From assembly GCA_944393235.1 (NCBI GenBank), contig CALXZJ010000011.1:1-39739 (forward strand): a DNA stretch of 39,739 bases, given 5' to 3'. Each line of letters begins with the position of its first letter. The first letter of the stretch is position 1. Below the pieces are notes generated by a model, which did not search any database, had not been told where the DNA came from, and saw only the letters and a list, made by a program, of their open reading frames with translations. Below, in pieces: positions 25,474 to 33,739 of this stretch. The position numbers were made by a program, and so were the translations under genes. This DNA is from an uncultured Alphaproteobacteria bacterium (GTDB lineage: Bacteria; Pseudomonadota; Alphaproteobacteria; RF32; CAG-239).

Positions 25474-27963
25474 TTAGGCCAATTTTGCCGCAATGGTTTC
25501 AAGCTCATAACATTCAATAAAGTCGCCAACCTGAATGTCATTATAATTTTCAAAACTCATGCCGCATTCATAACCTTCACGCACTTCTTTAACATCTTCC
25601 TTGAAACGTTTGAGCTGTGCCAGATTGCCATCGTGAATCACCACATTGTCGCGCAGCAGGCGGACTTTGGCGCCGCGTTTGACAATGCCTTCGGTCACCA
25701 TACAGCCGCCGACTTTACCAACGCCGGTGATGTTAAAGACATTACGGATTTCGGCATAGCCCAAAAGTTTTTCTCTGATTTCGGGTGAAAGCAAGCCTTC
25801 CAAACCTTTTTTAACATCATCTGCCACATCATAAATGATGGAATAATAACGGATATCAACCCCGTCGCGGCGCGCCATATCGCGTGCCTGCGGAATTGCT
25901 CGGACGTTAAAACCGATGATGAAAGCGTTGGAAGCTTTGGCAAGCGAAATATCGGATTCCGAAATCGGACCGACCGCCGAATGCAGCACATGTACCGACA
26001 CTTCGTCGGTAGAAAGTTTTTTAATTGTACCTTCAATCGCCTCAATCGAGCCTTGAACATCGGCCTTGATAATGACGGAAAGATATTTTGACTCGCCTGA
26101 TTTGATTTTATCCAACATTTGTTCCATCGCCGACTTGGCGCTTTTGACCAATTTAGCCTCGCGTTCTTTGCGAATCCGGTAATTGGTCACCTCTTTGGCT
26201 TGGGTTTCATCTTTGACGACAATAAAGTTGTCACCGGCAGACGGGGTGCCCTGCAAGCCCAAAACCTCAACCGGTGTTGCCGGTTCGGCTTCGTGCACTT
26301 TTTTGCCCAATTCGTTAAACATGGCGCGGACATGCCCCCATTCTTTACCGGCAATAAACACATCGCCAATGCGCAATGTTCCGTTTTGCACCAAAACGGT
26401 TGCCACACTACCGCGGCCTTTTTCCATTTTGGCTTCAATTACCGTGCCTTCCGCTTTGCGGTTCGGGTTGGCTTTTAAGTCTAAAATTTCGGCTTGCAGC
26501 AAAATTGCTTCCACCAATTTATCAATGTTAATGCGTTTTTTGGCAGATACTTCAGCGCATAAGCACTCACCACCCATTTCTTCTACGGCAATGCCGTGTT
26601 GCAGAAGTTCGGTTTTAACCCGCATCGGATCAGCTCCGGGCAAGTCAATTTTATTGATTGCCACCACAATCGGCACCTCGGCGGCTTGAGCATGGCGAAT
26701 CGCCTCCACCGTTTGCGGCATGATGCCGTCGTTGGCAGCCACCACTAATACCACAATATCGGTTACCTTGGCACCGCGGGCGCGCATTTCTGAAAAAGCC
26801 TCATGTCCCGGAGTATCAATAAATGTGATTTTCTGACCGCCGGCAACTTCAATCTGATACGCACCGATGTGTTGGGTAATGCCGCCGGCTTCTTTGGCTG
26901 CCACGTTGGTTTCGCGCAAGGCGTCCAAAAGCGAGGTCTTGCCGTGGTCAACGTGTCCCATCACCGTCACAACCGGTGGACGCGGCAACAAATCTTCCGC
27001 ATTGTCTGCCGGACCGGTCAATCCTTCCTCAACATCGCTATCAGCCACGCGTTTGCATTTATGTCCCATTTCTTCAACCACAATTTGCGCCGTATCGGCA
27101 TCAATCGGTTGATTGATGGTTGCCATCACACCCAATGACATCAATTTCTTAATGACTTCCGCGCTTTTTTCTGCCATACGATTGGCCAACTCTTGCACAG
27201 TAATCACCTCGGGAACGACAACTTCTTTGATGATCTTTTCAGCCGGTGCCACAGGTTGGGCGGCCGGCTTGGGCTGTTTTTTCTTAAAGCGGCGGCGCGG
27301 TGCGCCAAAGCCGTAATCATCATCGTCATCGCCGTTCATAAAACTGTTGACGTTAATTTTGTTATTACGGCGCGGCGATTCAAAACTGCGTTTTTGGATT
27401 TTTTTGCGTTCCTGCTCAAAAGTTTCTTCTTTGCTTAAATGATGGGCGCCAGATGATGACTTTTTATCTTTGCGGTAATCCTCTTCGTCTTCATCATCAA
27501 AATCTTTTGATTTGCGACCTTTGGAATAATATTTTTCTTCAGCTTCAGCAGATTTTTCAGCTTTAGACTGATTTTGTGCCTTTTTCTCTTCTTCCTGGCG
27601 GGCTTTTTCTTCCTCCTGACGGCGGCGCTCTTGCTCTTCTTTAGCTTTTTCTTCCGCCGCCAAACGCGCTGCTTGTTCATCGCGTTGTTTTTGGCGCAAA
27701 ACTTCCTTTGCCTCTTCTTCCTGACGACGTTTGGCTTCATGTTCCTTTGCTTCGGCAATCAAACGCAGCTTTTGCGCCGTTGCCTCGTCAATTTCAACTT
27801 TTGCTGCCGGTGTCGACGTCGTTGAAGGAACAACCCGTTTTTTGCGGACTTCAACCTGAACCATTTTTCTTCCGTCAGAAGATGATGATTTCCCGACATT
27901 TTTTAATGTCAAAGTTGATTTTCCGGATAATGTCAATTTACCTTTTGCACTCTCGTCAGCCAT
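25474..27963 (-). CDS. infB: Translation initiation factor IF-2
   Basis: IF-2 is the GTPase that brings initiator tRNA to the 30S subunit and promotes subunit joining. The 829-residue protein has a long, highly charged Glu/Arg/Lys N-terminal region (about 60-170) and then the IF-2 N domain. The G domain has GHVDHGKTS (about 335), DTPGHEAF and NKID, followed by domains II-IV ending in [14 protein letters not shown] lies upstream of the ATG. The strong charge periodicity of the N-terminal region produces long open frames in other registers, which are not genes. Confidence 0.97.
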   Translation of the reverse strand: MADESAKGKLTLSGKSTLTLKNVGKSSSSDGRKMVQVEVRKKRVVPSTTSTPAAKVEIDEATAQKLRLIAEAKEHEAKRRQEEEAKEVLRQKQRDEQAARLAAEEKAKEEQERRRQEEEKARQEEEKKAQNQSKAEKSAEAEEKYYSKGRKSKDFDDEDEEDYRKDKKSSSGAHHLSKEETFEQERKKIQKRSFESPRRNNKINVNSFMNGDDDDDYGFGAPRRRFKKKQPKPAAQPVAPAEKIIKEVVVPEVITVQELANRMAEKSAEVIKKLMSLGVMATINQPIDADTAQIVVEEMGHKCKRVADSDVEEGLTGPADNAEDLLPRPPVVTVMGHVDHGKTSLLDALRETNVAAKEAGGITQHIGAYQIEVAGGQKITFIDTPGHEAFSEMRARGAKVTDIVVLVVAANDGIMPQTVEAIRHAQAAEVPIVVAINKIDLPGADPMRVKTELLQHGIAVEEMGGECLCAEVSAKKRINIDKLVEAILLQAEILDLKANPNRKAEGTVIEAKMEKGRGSVATVLVQNGTLRIGDVFIAGKEWGHVRAMFNELGKKVHEAEPATPVEVLGLQGTPSAGDNFIVVKDETQAKEVTNYRIRKEREAKLVKSAKSAMEQMLDKIKSGESKYLSVIIKADVQGSIEAIEGTIKKLSTDEVSVHVLHSAVGPISESDISLAKASNAFIIGFNVRAIPQARDMARRDGVDIRYYSIIYDVADDVKKGLEGLLSPEIREKLLGYAEIRNVFNITGVGKVGGCMVTEGIVKRGAKVRLLRDNVVIHDGNLAQLKRFKEDVKEVREGYECGMSFENYNDIQVGDFIECYELETIAAKLA

Positions 27964-27983
27964 ATATTTTGTTCTCCATCATT

Positions 27984-28553
27984 TTACGCATCTAAAAAAG
28001 TTTGATATCTTTTCAGATTTGTATAAACCATTCCGGCTATGTTGCTTTTTAGAACAGCAATATAAACCGTATTTACTTTATCTAAAGCATTGTCCAATTC
28101 ATCAGTGGTGTATATTTTTAAGATTTCCAAACCCTTTGACAATGCCTGCATTTTTTCGTCCCCGTCTTGACCGGCATCCGCCGCTTCAATCACGAAAGCA
28201 ACTTTATTTTTTAATATGTTATCTTTTACTTTTTCAAAACCGGCAACGGCAGCCCCTGCTTTCCGCGCCAAATTTATTGTTTCCAGCCCTTTCTTATGCA
28301 ACAGATTTTCCACCATTTCTAAAAAATTTTCTTCAATTTTCAAATGGCAATGAATTGATTTTATAAACAAGTTTTTATCCAACGCGGTTTTTAGCATTTT
28401 ACGCGAGTTGGTCACATACAGCCCTCGGCCCGGAAGTTTTTTATTAAAATCCGGAACCAAGCGGCTGTCTTCGGTCTTGACAAAGCGAAGAAGTTCATCG
28501 GCGGGTTTGACCTTTCCGCTTACAATACATCTTCTCTCTGTTTCTTTTTCCAT
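27984..28553 (-). CDS. YlxR (DUF448) RNA-binding protein with L7Ae-like C-terminal domain
   Basis: A 189-residue protein. The N-terminal YlxR domain has RRCIVSGKVKPADELLRFV and PGRGLYV, a nucleic-acid-binding fold always found near nusA and infB. The C-terminal part (about 95-180, GLETINLARKAGAAVAGFEK) resembles an L7Ae/L30e ribosomal-type domain. This two-domain form is common in Alphaproteobacteria. It lies between nusA and infB, 24 and 20 bp from them, with AGGGG before the ATG. The exact molecular role is unresolved. Confidence 0.88.
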   Translation of the reverse strand: MEKETERRCIVSGKVKPADELLRFVKTEDSRLVPDFNKKLPGRGLYVTNSRKMLKTALDKNLFIKSIHCHLKIEENFLEMVENLLHKKGLETINLARKAGAAVAGFEKVKDNILKNKVAFVIEAADAGQDGDEKMQALSKGLEILKIYTTDELDNALDKVNTVYIAVLKSNIAGMVYTNLKRYQTFLDA

Positions 28554-28577
28554 TGTTTTCCCCTATATCAGAAAACC

Positions 28578-30098
28578 TTATTTTTCATCAGCAAACCAGT
28601 GCTCACGGGCTGCCATAATGATACGGTTGGCTTCTACCTCTGTCAAGGTATCTTCACCCAAAATTTCAATCAATTCATCAGCGGCAAGATCTGCCAGATC
28701 ATCTAGCGTCTTAACATTGTTTTCAGCCAGTTTGATAATCATATCCTGATCCAAGCCCTCAATGGTTTTGAGTTGTTCGTCAATGCCTAAATCTTTACTC
28801 TTTTTGGCAAAGTCTTTATTGCGCTTTTCCACAAACTCTTTGGCGCGGCGCTGTAATTCGGTTGCAACATCCTCATCAAAGCCTTCAATTTCGGAGAGCT
28901 CTTTTAAGTCGACAAAAGCAACTTCATCAATCGTGGAAAAGCCTTCGGCAATTAAAAGATGAGCAATCATCTCATCAACATCCAAGGCTTCCATAAAGCG
29001 CTGTGAACGAACCTTGTTTTCATTGGCGCGGCGTTCCTGCTCCTGCTCTTCGGTCAAAACGTCAATATCGGCGCCCAAAAGTTGGGAAGCCAGTTTGACA
29101 TTCTGGCCGCGGCGACCGATGGCAATGGAAAATTGTTCTTGCGGAACAACCGCTTCCATGCGGCCGTTTTCTTCATCAATCACCACTTTGGTCACTTCAG
29201 CCGGTGCTAATGCCGCCACCAGATATTGCGCCTTGTCTTCCGAATACGGCACAATATCAATTTTTTCGCCCTGGAGTTCGGTCACCACCGCTTGCACGCG
29301 AATACCGCGTAAACCAACGCAGGCGCCAACCGGATCTATCGTCATGTCGTTGGCTTTGACCGCAATTTTAGCTTTGGAGCCCGGATCACGCGCCACACCC
29401 ATGATTTGGACAATGCCGTCATAAATTTCCGGGACTTCGGAAGTAAACAATTTAGCCATAAATTCAGGGCAAGTACGTGATAAGAAAATCTGCGGACCGC
29501 GGTTTTCGCGACGGACGTCTAACACATATGCACGGACGCGGTCGCCGTTTTTGAATTTTTCTCTCGGAATAATTTCATCACGGCGTAAAATGGCTTCGGT
29601 TTTGCCGATATCTAAAACAACATTACCAAACTCAATCCGTTTGACCGTGCCGTTGACAATCGTGCCGATTTTTTCTTTGTATTCTTCATATTGGCGGTTG
29701 CGCTCGGCATCGCGAACTTTTTGCACAATAACCTGCTTGGCGGTTTGCGCAGCAATACGCCCAAAATCAATCGGCGGCAGAGGGTCAATAATGAACTCGC
29801 CGATTTTAATGTCTTTGTTATAAGCTTTGGCATCACGTAAACGAATTTGTGCCGCCTCGTTTTCCACTTCGGCATCATCTGCCACTACTTCGCGATAACG
29901 CGCCAAAGAAATCGCGCCGGTTTTACGGTCAATTTTAGCGCGGATGTCATGTTCAAAACCATAACGCGAACGTCCGGCTTTTTGAATGGCAACTTCCATC
30001 GCGGTAAAAACATCTTCTTTATCAATGTTTTTTTCACGGGCGACCGTATCGGCGACTAAAACGATTTCCGGTCTGGGCATATTTTCTGTGTTTTCCAT
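28578..30098 (-). CDS. nusA: Transcription termination/antitermination factor NusA
   Basis: NusA binds RNA polymerase and nascent RNA, modulating pausing, termination and antitermination. The 506-residue protein has the N-terminal polymerase-binding domain (VADTVAREKNIDKEDVFTAME), an S1 domain (near 135-200, GTIVNGTVKRIEFGNVVLD), two KH domains (DPVGACVGLRGIRVQ; AIGRRGQNVKLASQL) and two C-terminal helix-hairpin-helix repeats as usual in Proteobacteria. AGAGGA precedes the ATG. NusA commonly controls its own operon, which is relevant to the hairpin upstream of rimP. Confidence 0.97.
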   Translation of the reverse strand: MENTENMPRPEIVLVADTVAREKNIDKEDVFTAMEVAIQKAGRSRYGFEHDIRAKIDRKTGAISLARYREVVADDAEVENEAAQIRLRDAKAYNKDIKIGEFIIDPLPPIDFGRIAAQTAKQVIVQKVRDAERNRQYEEYKEKIGTIVNGTVKRIEFGNVVLDIGKTEAILRRDEIIPREKFKNGDRVRAYVLDVRRENRGPQIFLSRTCPEFMAKLFTSEVPEIYDGIVQIMGVARDPGSKAKIAVKANDMTIDPVGACVGLRGIRVQAVVTELQGEKIDIVPYSEDKAQYLVAALAPAEVTKVVIDEENGRMEAVVPQEQFSIAIGRRGQNVKLASQLLGADIDVLTEEQEQERRANENKVRSQRFMEALDVDEMIAHLLIAEGFSTIDEVAFVDLKELSEIEGFDEDVATELQRRAKEFVEKRNKDFAKKSKDLGIDEQLKTIEGLDQDMIIKLAENNVKTLDDLADLAADELIEILGEDTLTEVEANRIIMAAREHWFADEK

Positions 30099-30121
30099 TG
30101 TGTTCCTCTTAAATCTTAAAG

Positions 30122-30625
30122 TTAAAGATTAATATTTTCCTGCTCTGCCTCATACTTTGCCCAAAGCTCGTCGGTGATGACGATTTTGGCTTTGGCAATA
30201 TTATCAAAGGCAATAACATATTCTTTATCGTCCATATTCATATGAACATTGTTTTTTTCATCAATATCCGTAATGATACCTTTAATGCGTTTGCGGCCTT
30301 CAACTTCAGCCTCGGTTTCAACTTTTGCCGTATAACCGGCAAAACGCTTAAAATGTTCCGGTTTGGTCAGCGGGCGGTCAAGGCCGGGTGAGCTGACTTC
30401 TAACGAATATTTATCTTTAATCGGGTCTTTTTCATCCAAAACCGCCGACAATGCGCGGCTAACCTTGGCACAATCATCCACATTAATTTCGCGGCTGCCG
30501 TCTGCTATGTCTATCATGACCTGCAAGGTCGGGTTAACCTGCCCGATGGTCAGAATCCGGATGGTTTCATACCCAAGCTTTGCGATAACCGGTTCCAACA
30601 TATCTTGTAATGGGTGTTTTTTCAT
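30122..30625 (-). CDS. rimP: Ribosome maturation factor RimP
   Basis: RimP acts early in 30S subunit assembly. The protein from the ATG at 30625 is about 167 residues, the family norm. It carries LQDMLEPVIAKLGYETIRI, VNVDDCAKVSRALSAVLDE-type helix and YSLEVSSPGLDRPL, the RimP signature. A longer frame to 30721 would run through the attenuator-like hairpin and has no ribosome site, while GTGAAG precedes 30625. It is the first gene of rimP-nusA-ylxR-infB-rbfA. Confidence 0.95.
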   Translation of the reverse strand: MKKHPLQDMLEPVIAKLGYETIRILTIGQVNPTLQVMIDIADGSREINVDDCAKVSRALSAVLDEKDPIKDKYSLEVSSPGLDRPLTKPEHFKRFAGYTAKVETEAEVEGRKRIKGIITDIDEKNNVHMNMDDKEYVIAFDNIAKAKIVITDELWAKYEAEQENINL

Positions 30626-30640
30626 TTTCTTCACTTTTCT

Positions 30641-30674
30641 TAAAAAAATGAAGCGGGGCTTTTGACCCCACTTC
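30641..30674 (-). terminator. Attenuator-like intrinsic terminator in the rimP leader
   Basis: On the minus strand GAAGTGGGG (30674-30666), a 7-base loop and CCCCGCTTC (30658-30650) are followed directly by ATTTTTTTA. In that RNA all nine pairs form, one as U-G; in the plus-strand RNA the same position is a C-A mismatch, so the element is oriented for minus-strand transcripts. It lies 16-50 bp upstream of rimP with no minus-strand gene above it, so it looks like a leader attenuator rather than an end-of-gene terminator. Confidence 0.7.
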
Positions 30675-30742
30675 CAAAAATATTTATGAAAGATGTCAAT
30701 ACGTTTACCACAAAAAAACAATAAATCAAGTGTTTTTTTATG

Positions 30743-30774
30743 ATATATACAATTCTAGAAACATATTTTGACAA
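30743..30774 (-). promoter_or_regulatory. Possible promoter of the rimP-nusA-infB operon
   Basis: On the minus strand TTGTCA (30774-30769) resembles a -35 box and a TGTATATATC region 17-19 bp downstream resembles a -10 box. It lies upstream of the attenuator-like hairpin, which would give a leader of about 110 bases. The -10 match is only fair. Confidence 0.4.
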
Positions 30775-30810
30775 TATTAATTTAAGGCGTCTGTCGTACT
30801 TTCCTTCTCT

Positions 30811-30832
30811 GTCACACCACCGACGCGCGATT
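30811..30832 (+). repeat. Truncated REP-like hairpin 7
   Basis: GTCACACCACCGACGCGCGAT matches the left half of hairpin 4 with one change, then the sequence diverges. A stray right end, AAGGCGTC, lies just upstream at 30784-30791. I read both as remnants. Confidence 0.55.
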
Positions 30833-30841
30833 CCCCTCTTT

Positions 30842-30882
30842 GTCACGCCCTGAGAGTGCTTTAGCACTCGAGGTTAGGCGTC
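30842..30882 (+). repeat. REP-like hairpin 8
   Basis: A 41-bp near copy of hairpin 1 about 30 kb away: ends GTCACGCC and TTAGGCGTC, arms GAGTGC/GCACTC. It is followed by TGTTGCATGTATGG, a linker also present after hairpin 4. Confidence 0.85.
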
Positions 30883-30901
30883 TGTTGCATGTATGGGAAG
30901 A

Positions 30902-30943
30902 GATGCCTTATCCTCGGTGTTTTCAACACCTCGGAGGCATGAC
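30902..30943 (-). repeat. REP-like hairpin 9, opposite orientation
   Basis: All 42 bases are identical to hairpin 5. With hairpin 8 it forms a head-to-head pair separated by a 19-bp linker, a BIME-like arrangement. Confidence 0.85.
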
Positions 30944-30959
30944 AGAAAAAAAAGGAAGA

Positions 30960-30999
30960 GATGCCTGAACTGCCGCGCATTGCTCGGCAATGGTATGAC
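30960..30999 (-). repeat. REP-like hairpin 10, opposite orientation
   Basis: Begins GATGCCTGAACTGCC and ends AATGGTATGAC, with inner stem CATTGC-TCG-GCAATG. Same ends and length as hairpin 9 but a different stem. Hairpin 6 looks like a decayed relative. Confidence 0.75.
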
Positions 31000-31011
31000 A
31001 GTAAATAATAA

Positions 31012-31112
31012 GTAGAAACTTATCCCCACCGGACTCTTTAAAATTGCAAAAAAAAAAAACGGTTTAGAATACCGCGTAAATACATTTATTTTGCAGTTTT
31101 GGGGAGAAAATT
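31012..31112 (+). promoter_or_regulatory. Conserved pilin leader, copy 2
   Basis: Same block as 1120-1219 with roughly ten base differences. It has the 12-A tract at 31048-31059, TTGCAA at 31044-31049 and TAGAAT at 31065-31070, again 15 bp apart. The segments 31034-31050 and 31090-31106 can form a continuous 17-bp RNA helix (13 Watson-Crick and 4 G-U pairs) that includes the whole GGGGAG ribosome site at 31101-31106. Relative to copy 1 an A changed to G at 31096, which still pairs with U in RNA. Confidence 0.8.
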
Positions 31113-31712
31113 ATGCGTGAAAACGGTAGAAGTATGGTGGAGATGTTGGGCGTTTTAGCCATTATCGGGGTTTTATCGGTCGGGGCGATTGCCGGGTACT
31201 CCAAAGCAATGATGAAGTATAAACTCAACAAACAGGCCGAACAGCTTTCACAACTTCTTAATGTTATGTATATTTATAAAGAGCAATGGCGGTTTACACA
31301 ATGGGTTAATTTGCTGCCTTACTATATTAAAATGAAAGAAATTCCCGATGGTATGAAAACCGACGGCAGGGTCTTGTATGATAGTTTTAATAATGAAATT
31401 TTATTAAGCAACAACGGTGCTCCTGGTTTTGGACTTGTACATATTGTTATTTCAATTAAAAACAACGACTATGCCATTTGTCAAAACATCATGAATGCGG
31501 TTAAAGAACACCACGCTCAACTTCATCGTGTTTTTACCGGGGTGGTCACCGAAGATGATGACATTGTTTATGACAATCAACTTTATGGTGATGCTTCCTG
31601 CAACAATAATAATTGTATCAGAAACATCTCGCAAGAGGCAATTTATAACATGTGCCAAGCTTGTGTCGATACAAAAAAATGTACCTTTGATATTGAATGG
31701 CGGATTTACTAA
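31113..31712 (+). CDS. Type IV pilin-like (pseudopilin-like) protein, copy 2
   Basis: A 199-residue protein with the same MRENG leader peptide, RSMVE processing site (Glu at mature +5) and hydrophobic helix as the gene at 1220. Residues 1-40 are identical, but 17 of those codons differ synonymously. After residue 40 the proteins diverge. Shared traces are AEQLSQLL, a PDGM motif and a Cys followed by a helix (CQNIMNAV). The C-terminus has five Cys in two clusters (DASCNNNNC and MCQACVDTKKC), suggesting disulphide-bonded or metal-binding loops. GGGGAG lies 6 bp before the ATG. It ends 5 bp from the convergent lptB gene. No prepilin peptidase or assembly ATPase is in the window. Confidence 0.8.
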   Translation: MRENGRSMVEMLGVLAIIGVLSVGAIAGYSKAMMKYKLNKQAEQLSQLLNVMYIYKEQWRFTQWVNLLPYYIKMKEIPDGMKTDGRVLYDSFNNEILLSNNGAPGFGLVHIVISIKNNDYAICQNIMNAVKEHHAQLHRVFTGVVTEDDDIVYDNQLYGDASCNNNNCIRNISQEAIYNMCQACVDTKKCTFDIEWRIY

Positions 31713-31717
31713 ATGTT

Positions 31718-32458
31718 TTACATGGAAAAATTATCGCCCAAATAGACTTTGCGGACTTCTTTGCTGGCAACAATTTCTTTAGGGGTTCCTTCCATTAAAA
31801 CCGATCCACCGTGCAAAATATAAGCGCGGTCGATAATATCCAGCGTTTCACGGACATTGTGGTCGGTAATCAGCACGCCCAAACCGCGGTTTTTAAGCTG
31901 CGACACCAGAGAACGAATCTCGCCCACCGCAATCGGGTCAATACCGGCTAACGGTTCATCAAGCAAAATAAAATCCGGATTGCTGGCCAGCGCACGGGCA
32001 ATTTCCAAACGACGCCGCTCGCCGCCGGACAAGGCAATCGCCGGGGATTTTCGTAGATGGGCTATGGAAAATTCGTTCAACAACTCTTCCAACGTGTTTT
32101 CACGTTTGCTTTCATCTTCTTCCACAATCTCTAAAATCGCCTTGATGTTATCTTCAACGCTTAAACTTCTGAAAATGGACGCCTCCTGCGGCAAATAACC
32201 AATCCCCATACGGGCGCGTCGGTACATCGGCATATTGGTAATATCTTCACCATTAATATGCACATCGCCGTAATCGGGTGTTATCAGTCCGGTCACACAA
32301 TAAAAACAAGTGGTTTTACCGGCGCCATTGGGGCCAAGCAAGCCGACCGCTTCACCGCGGCGGACATGTAAAGATACGTTTTTTAATACCGCACGGTTTT
32401 TATATTTTTTACCGATGTTAAAAATCTCTAAAATTGACTCTTGATTATTTTTTATCAT
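31718..32458 (-). CDS. lptB: LPS export ABC ATPase LptB
   Basis: LptB powers extraction of LPS from the inner membrane with LptF and LptG and drives it along the LptC-A-D bridge. The protein of about 246 residues has Walker [10 protein letters not shown], a Q-loop in GYLPQEASIFRSLSVEDNI (a distinctive LptB segment), signature LSGGERRR, Walker B FILLDEPLAGIDP and the H-loop TDHNVRETL. AAAGGTG precedes the ATG at 32458, which lies inside the end of the lptC/A gene (14-bp overlap), so the two are probably translationally coupled. Confidence 0.95.
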   Translation of the reverse strand: MIKNNQESILEIFNIGKKYKNRAVLKNVSLHVRRGEAVGLLGPNGAGKTTCFYCVTGLITPDYGDVHINGEDITNMPMYRRARMGIGYLPQEASIFRSLSVEDNIKAILEIVEEDESKRENTLEELLNEFSIAHLRKSPAIALSGGERRRLEIARALASNPDFILLDEPLAGIDPIAVGEIRSLVSQLKNRGLGVLITDHNVRETLDIIDRAYILHGGSVLMEGTPKEIVASKEVRKVYLGDNFSM

Positions 32459-33737
32459 GTTTTTCACCTTTGACCGTTGCACCGGTAATGACGCCTGAAA
32501 CCCGGTTTTTATTCGTTTTATCTGCTAACACACGGCTTACCGACGTGGTTAAATTGGTAACCGCTTTGTCGCCCTTAATAACGTTACCGTCTTGTACAAT
32601 CACAACATTATGGCGCAGCTCAACCTCATCTCTTTCCGGCAGATACAAACCATAATCGCCATTAGCCGTACCATCAGGCGTTTCGACCTTTACATTATCA
32701 AAAGCTTCAATTTTTTCAAGCTTTTGTTTGCTGTCTGAACTTAAAAAAGCATACATTTTATCTGCGTACAAGGTATTGGAACGCGTGTTTTGTTTGTCTT
32801 TAACCTTGACATGGCCGTATGCCTCTATTTTTTCAATAGCATTCTTCTGCCCAGGATGCATAAAAGCAATCATCTTATCGGCATATATGGTGTTGGCATC
32901 ATCTATAACACGAACATGACCATATGCTTCGATTTTCTCAATTTCTTTTTGTGATCCGGGGGCAAAAAACGTTTTCATCAAATCGGCATACATAATATGT
33001 TGCGGATTAACGGCTTTGACGTTTTTTTCAGCTTCCAGACGGTTTTCCGACCGATAGTAGCGAATCTCTTTATCCGCCCAGAGTGTATTTTCTTCATTTA
33101 CCACTTTTGATTCCCCGATCAAGACAAGCAATTCTTTTTCTTGGTAATATTTAAAACCTTCCGCCCATAGTTTCCCCCAATCGCCATAAGCGTAAACTTT
33201 TTGATCGCCGTTGCCGTAGTTGGTCTTAAAATCATACCGGGCATATTCGGTTTCTGCCGTTGTCCCTTCATCGTAAACCGCAACAACATTTTGTTTTAAC
33301 TCTATAATTTGTGCGGCTTGATTGTAGTAACCAATATCGGAATCGACATTAACAAATTTGTTTTCTCCGGCGGGAATAATCCCTTGCGGATTAATGATTT
33401 TTAGTAATTTTGAACCGGCTTTCGTTTCATCAACCAAATCGGCAAAAAAGGTGCTGATTTTGTTGTCTTTATCAGTGATGGAAAACTCTGTCTTTTCCAT
33501 GTGCAGCTTTTCAAGCTCGCCCTTTTTAGGAAGAGTCACATCTAAGCTTTCAACCACACTATTGTCTTTTAATGAAGGAAAAAGCAACAGCAGCGCAATT
33601 AACACCGCTGCTGTTGACGGCATAAGCAACTTGGCCCAGCGTAATGCCTGAGCCCGCCGACTCAGCTTTGAAACTTTTTTGTTTTCAAAAGCTGCTTGTC
33701 CATTAAAAAAAGCATCAATTTTGCGGTAATCTACCAA
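32445..33737 (-). CDS. LptC-LptA fusion with repeated OstA-type modules
   Basis: About 430 residues in one chain where most genomes have two genes. A membrane helix (near residues 46-64 of the longest frame) and the following region to about 180 match LptC (SLDVTLPKKGELEKL, DNKISTFFADLVDE). Residues from about 190 on are OstA/LptA-like beta-jellyroll modules. Two modules are nearly identical, each with EKIEAYGHV followed by TIYADKM or TLYADKM, and a third partial copy reads EKIEAFDNV. No separate lptA or signal peptide lies between this gene and lptB. I place the start at the TTG at 33737 because AGGAG (33748-33752) lies 10 bp upstream, which also removes the overlap with kdsD. The protein would anchor at the inner membrane and form much of the periplasmic LPS bridge. 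Confidence 0.8.
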   Translation of the reverse strand: MVDYRKIDAFFNGQAAFENKKVSKLSRRAQALRWAKLLMPSTAAVLIALLLLFPSLKDNSVVESLDVTLPKKGELEKLHMEKTEFSITDKDNKISTFFADLVDETKAGSKLLKIINPQGIIPAGENKFVNVDSDIGYYNQAAQIIELKQNVVAVYDEGTTAETEYARYDFKTNYGNGDQKVYAYGDWGKLWAEGFKYYQEKELLVLIGESKVVNEENTLWADKEIRYYRSENRLEAEKNVKAVNPQHIMYADLMKTFFAPGSQKEIEKIEAYGHVRVIDDANTIYADKMIAFMHPGQKNAIEKIEAYGHVKVKDKQNTRSNTLYADKMYAFLSSDSKQKLEKIEAFDNVKVETPDGTANGDYGLYLPERDEVELRHNVVIVQDGNVIKGDKAVTNLTTSVSRVLADKTNKNRVSGVITGATVKGEKHDKK

Positions 33738-33739
33738 AT

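Noticed and set aside
26183-26689. Long plus-strand frames opposite infB and nusA.
   Set aside because: They are shadows of highly conserved minus-strand genes with strong codon bias and show no protein features of their own.
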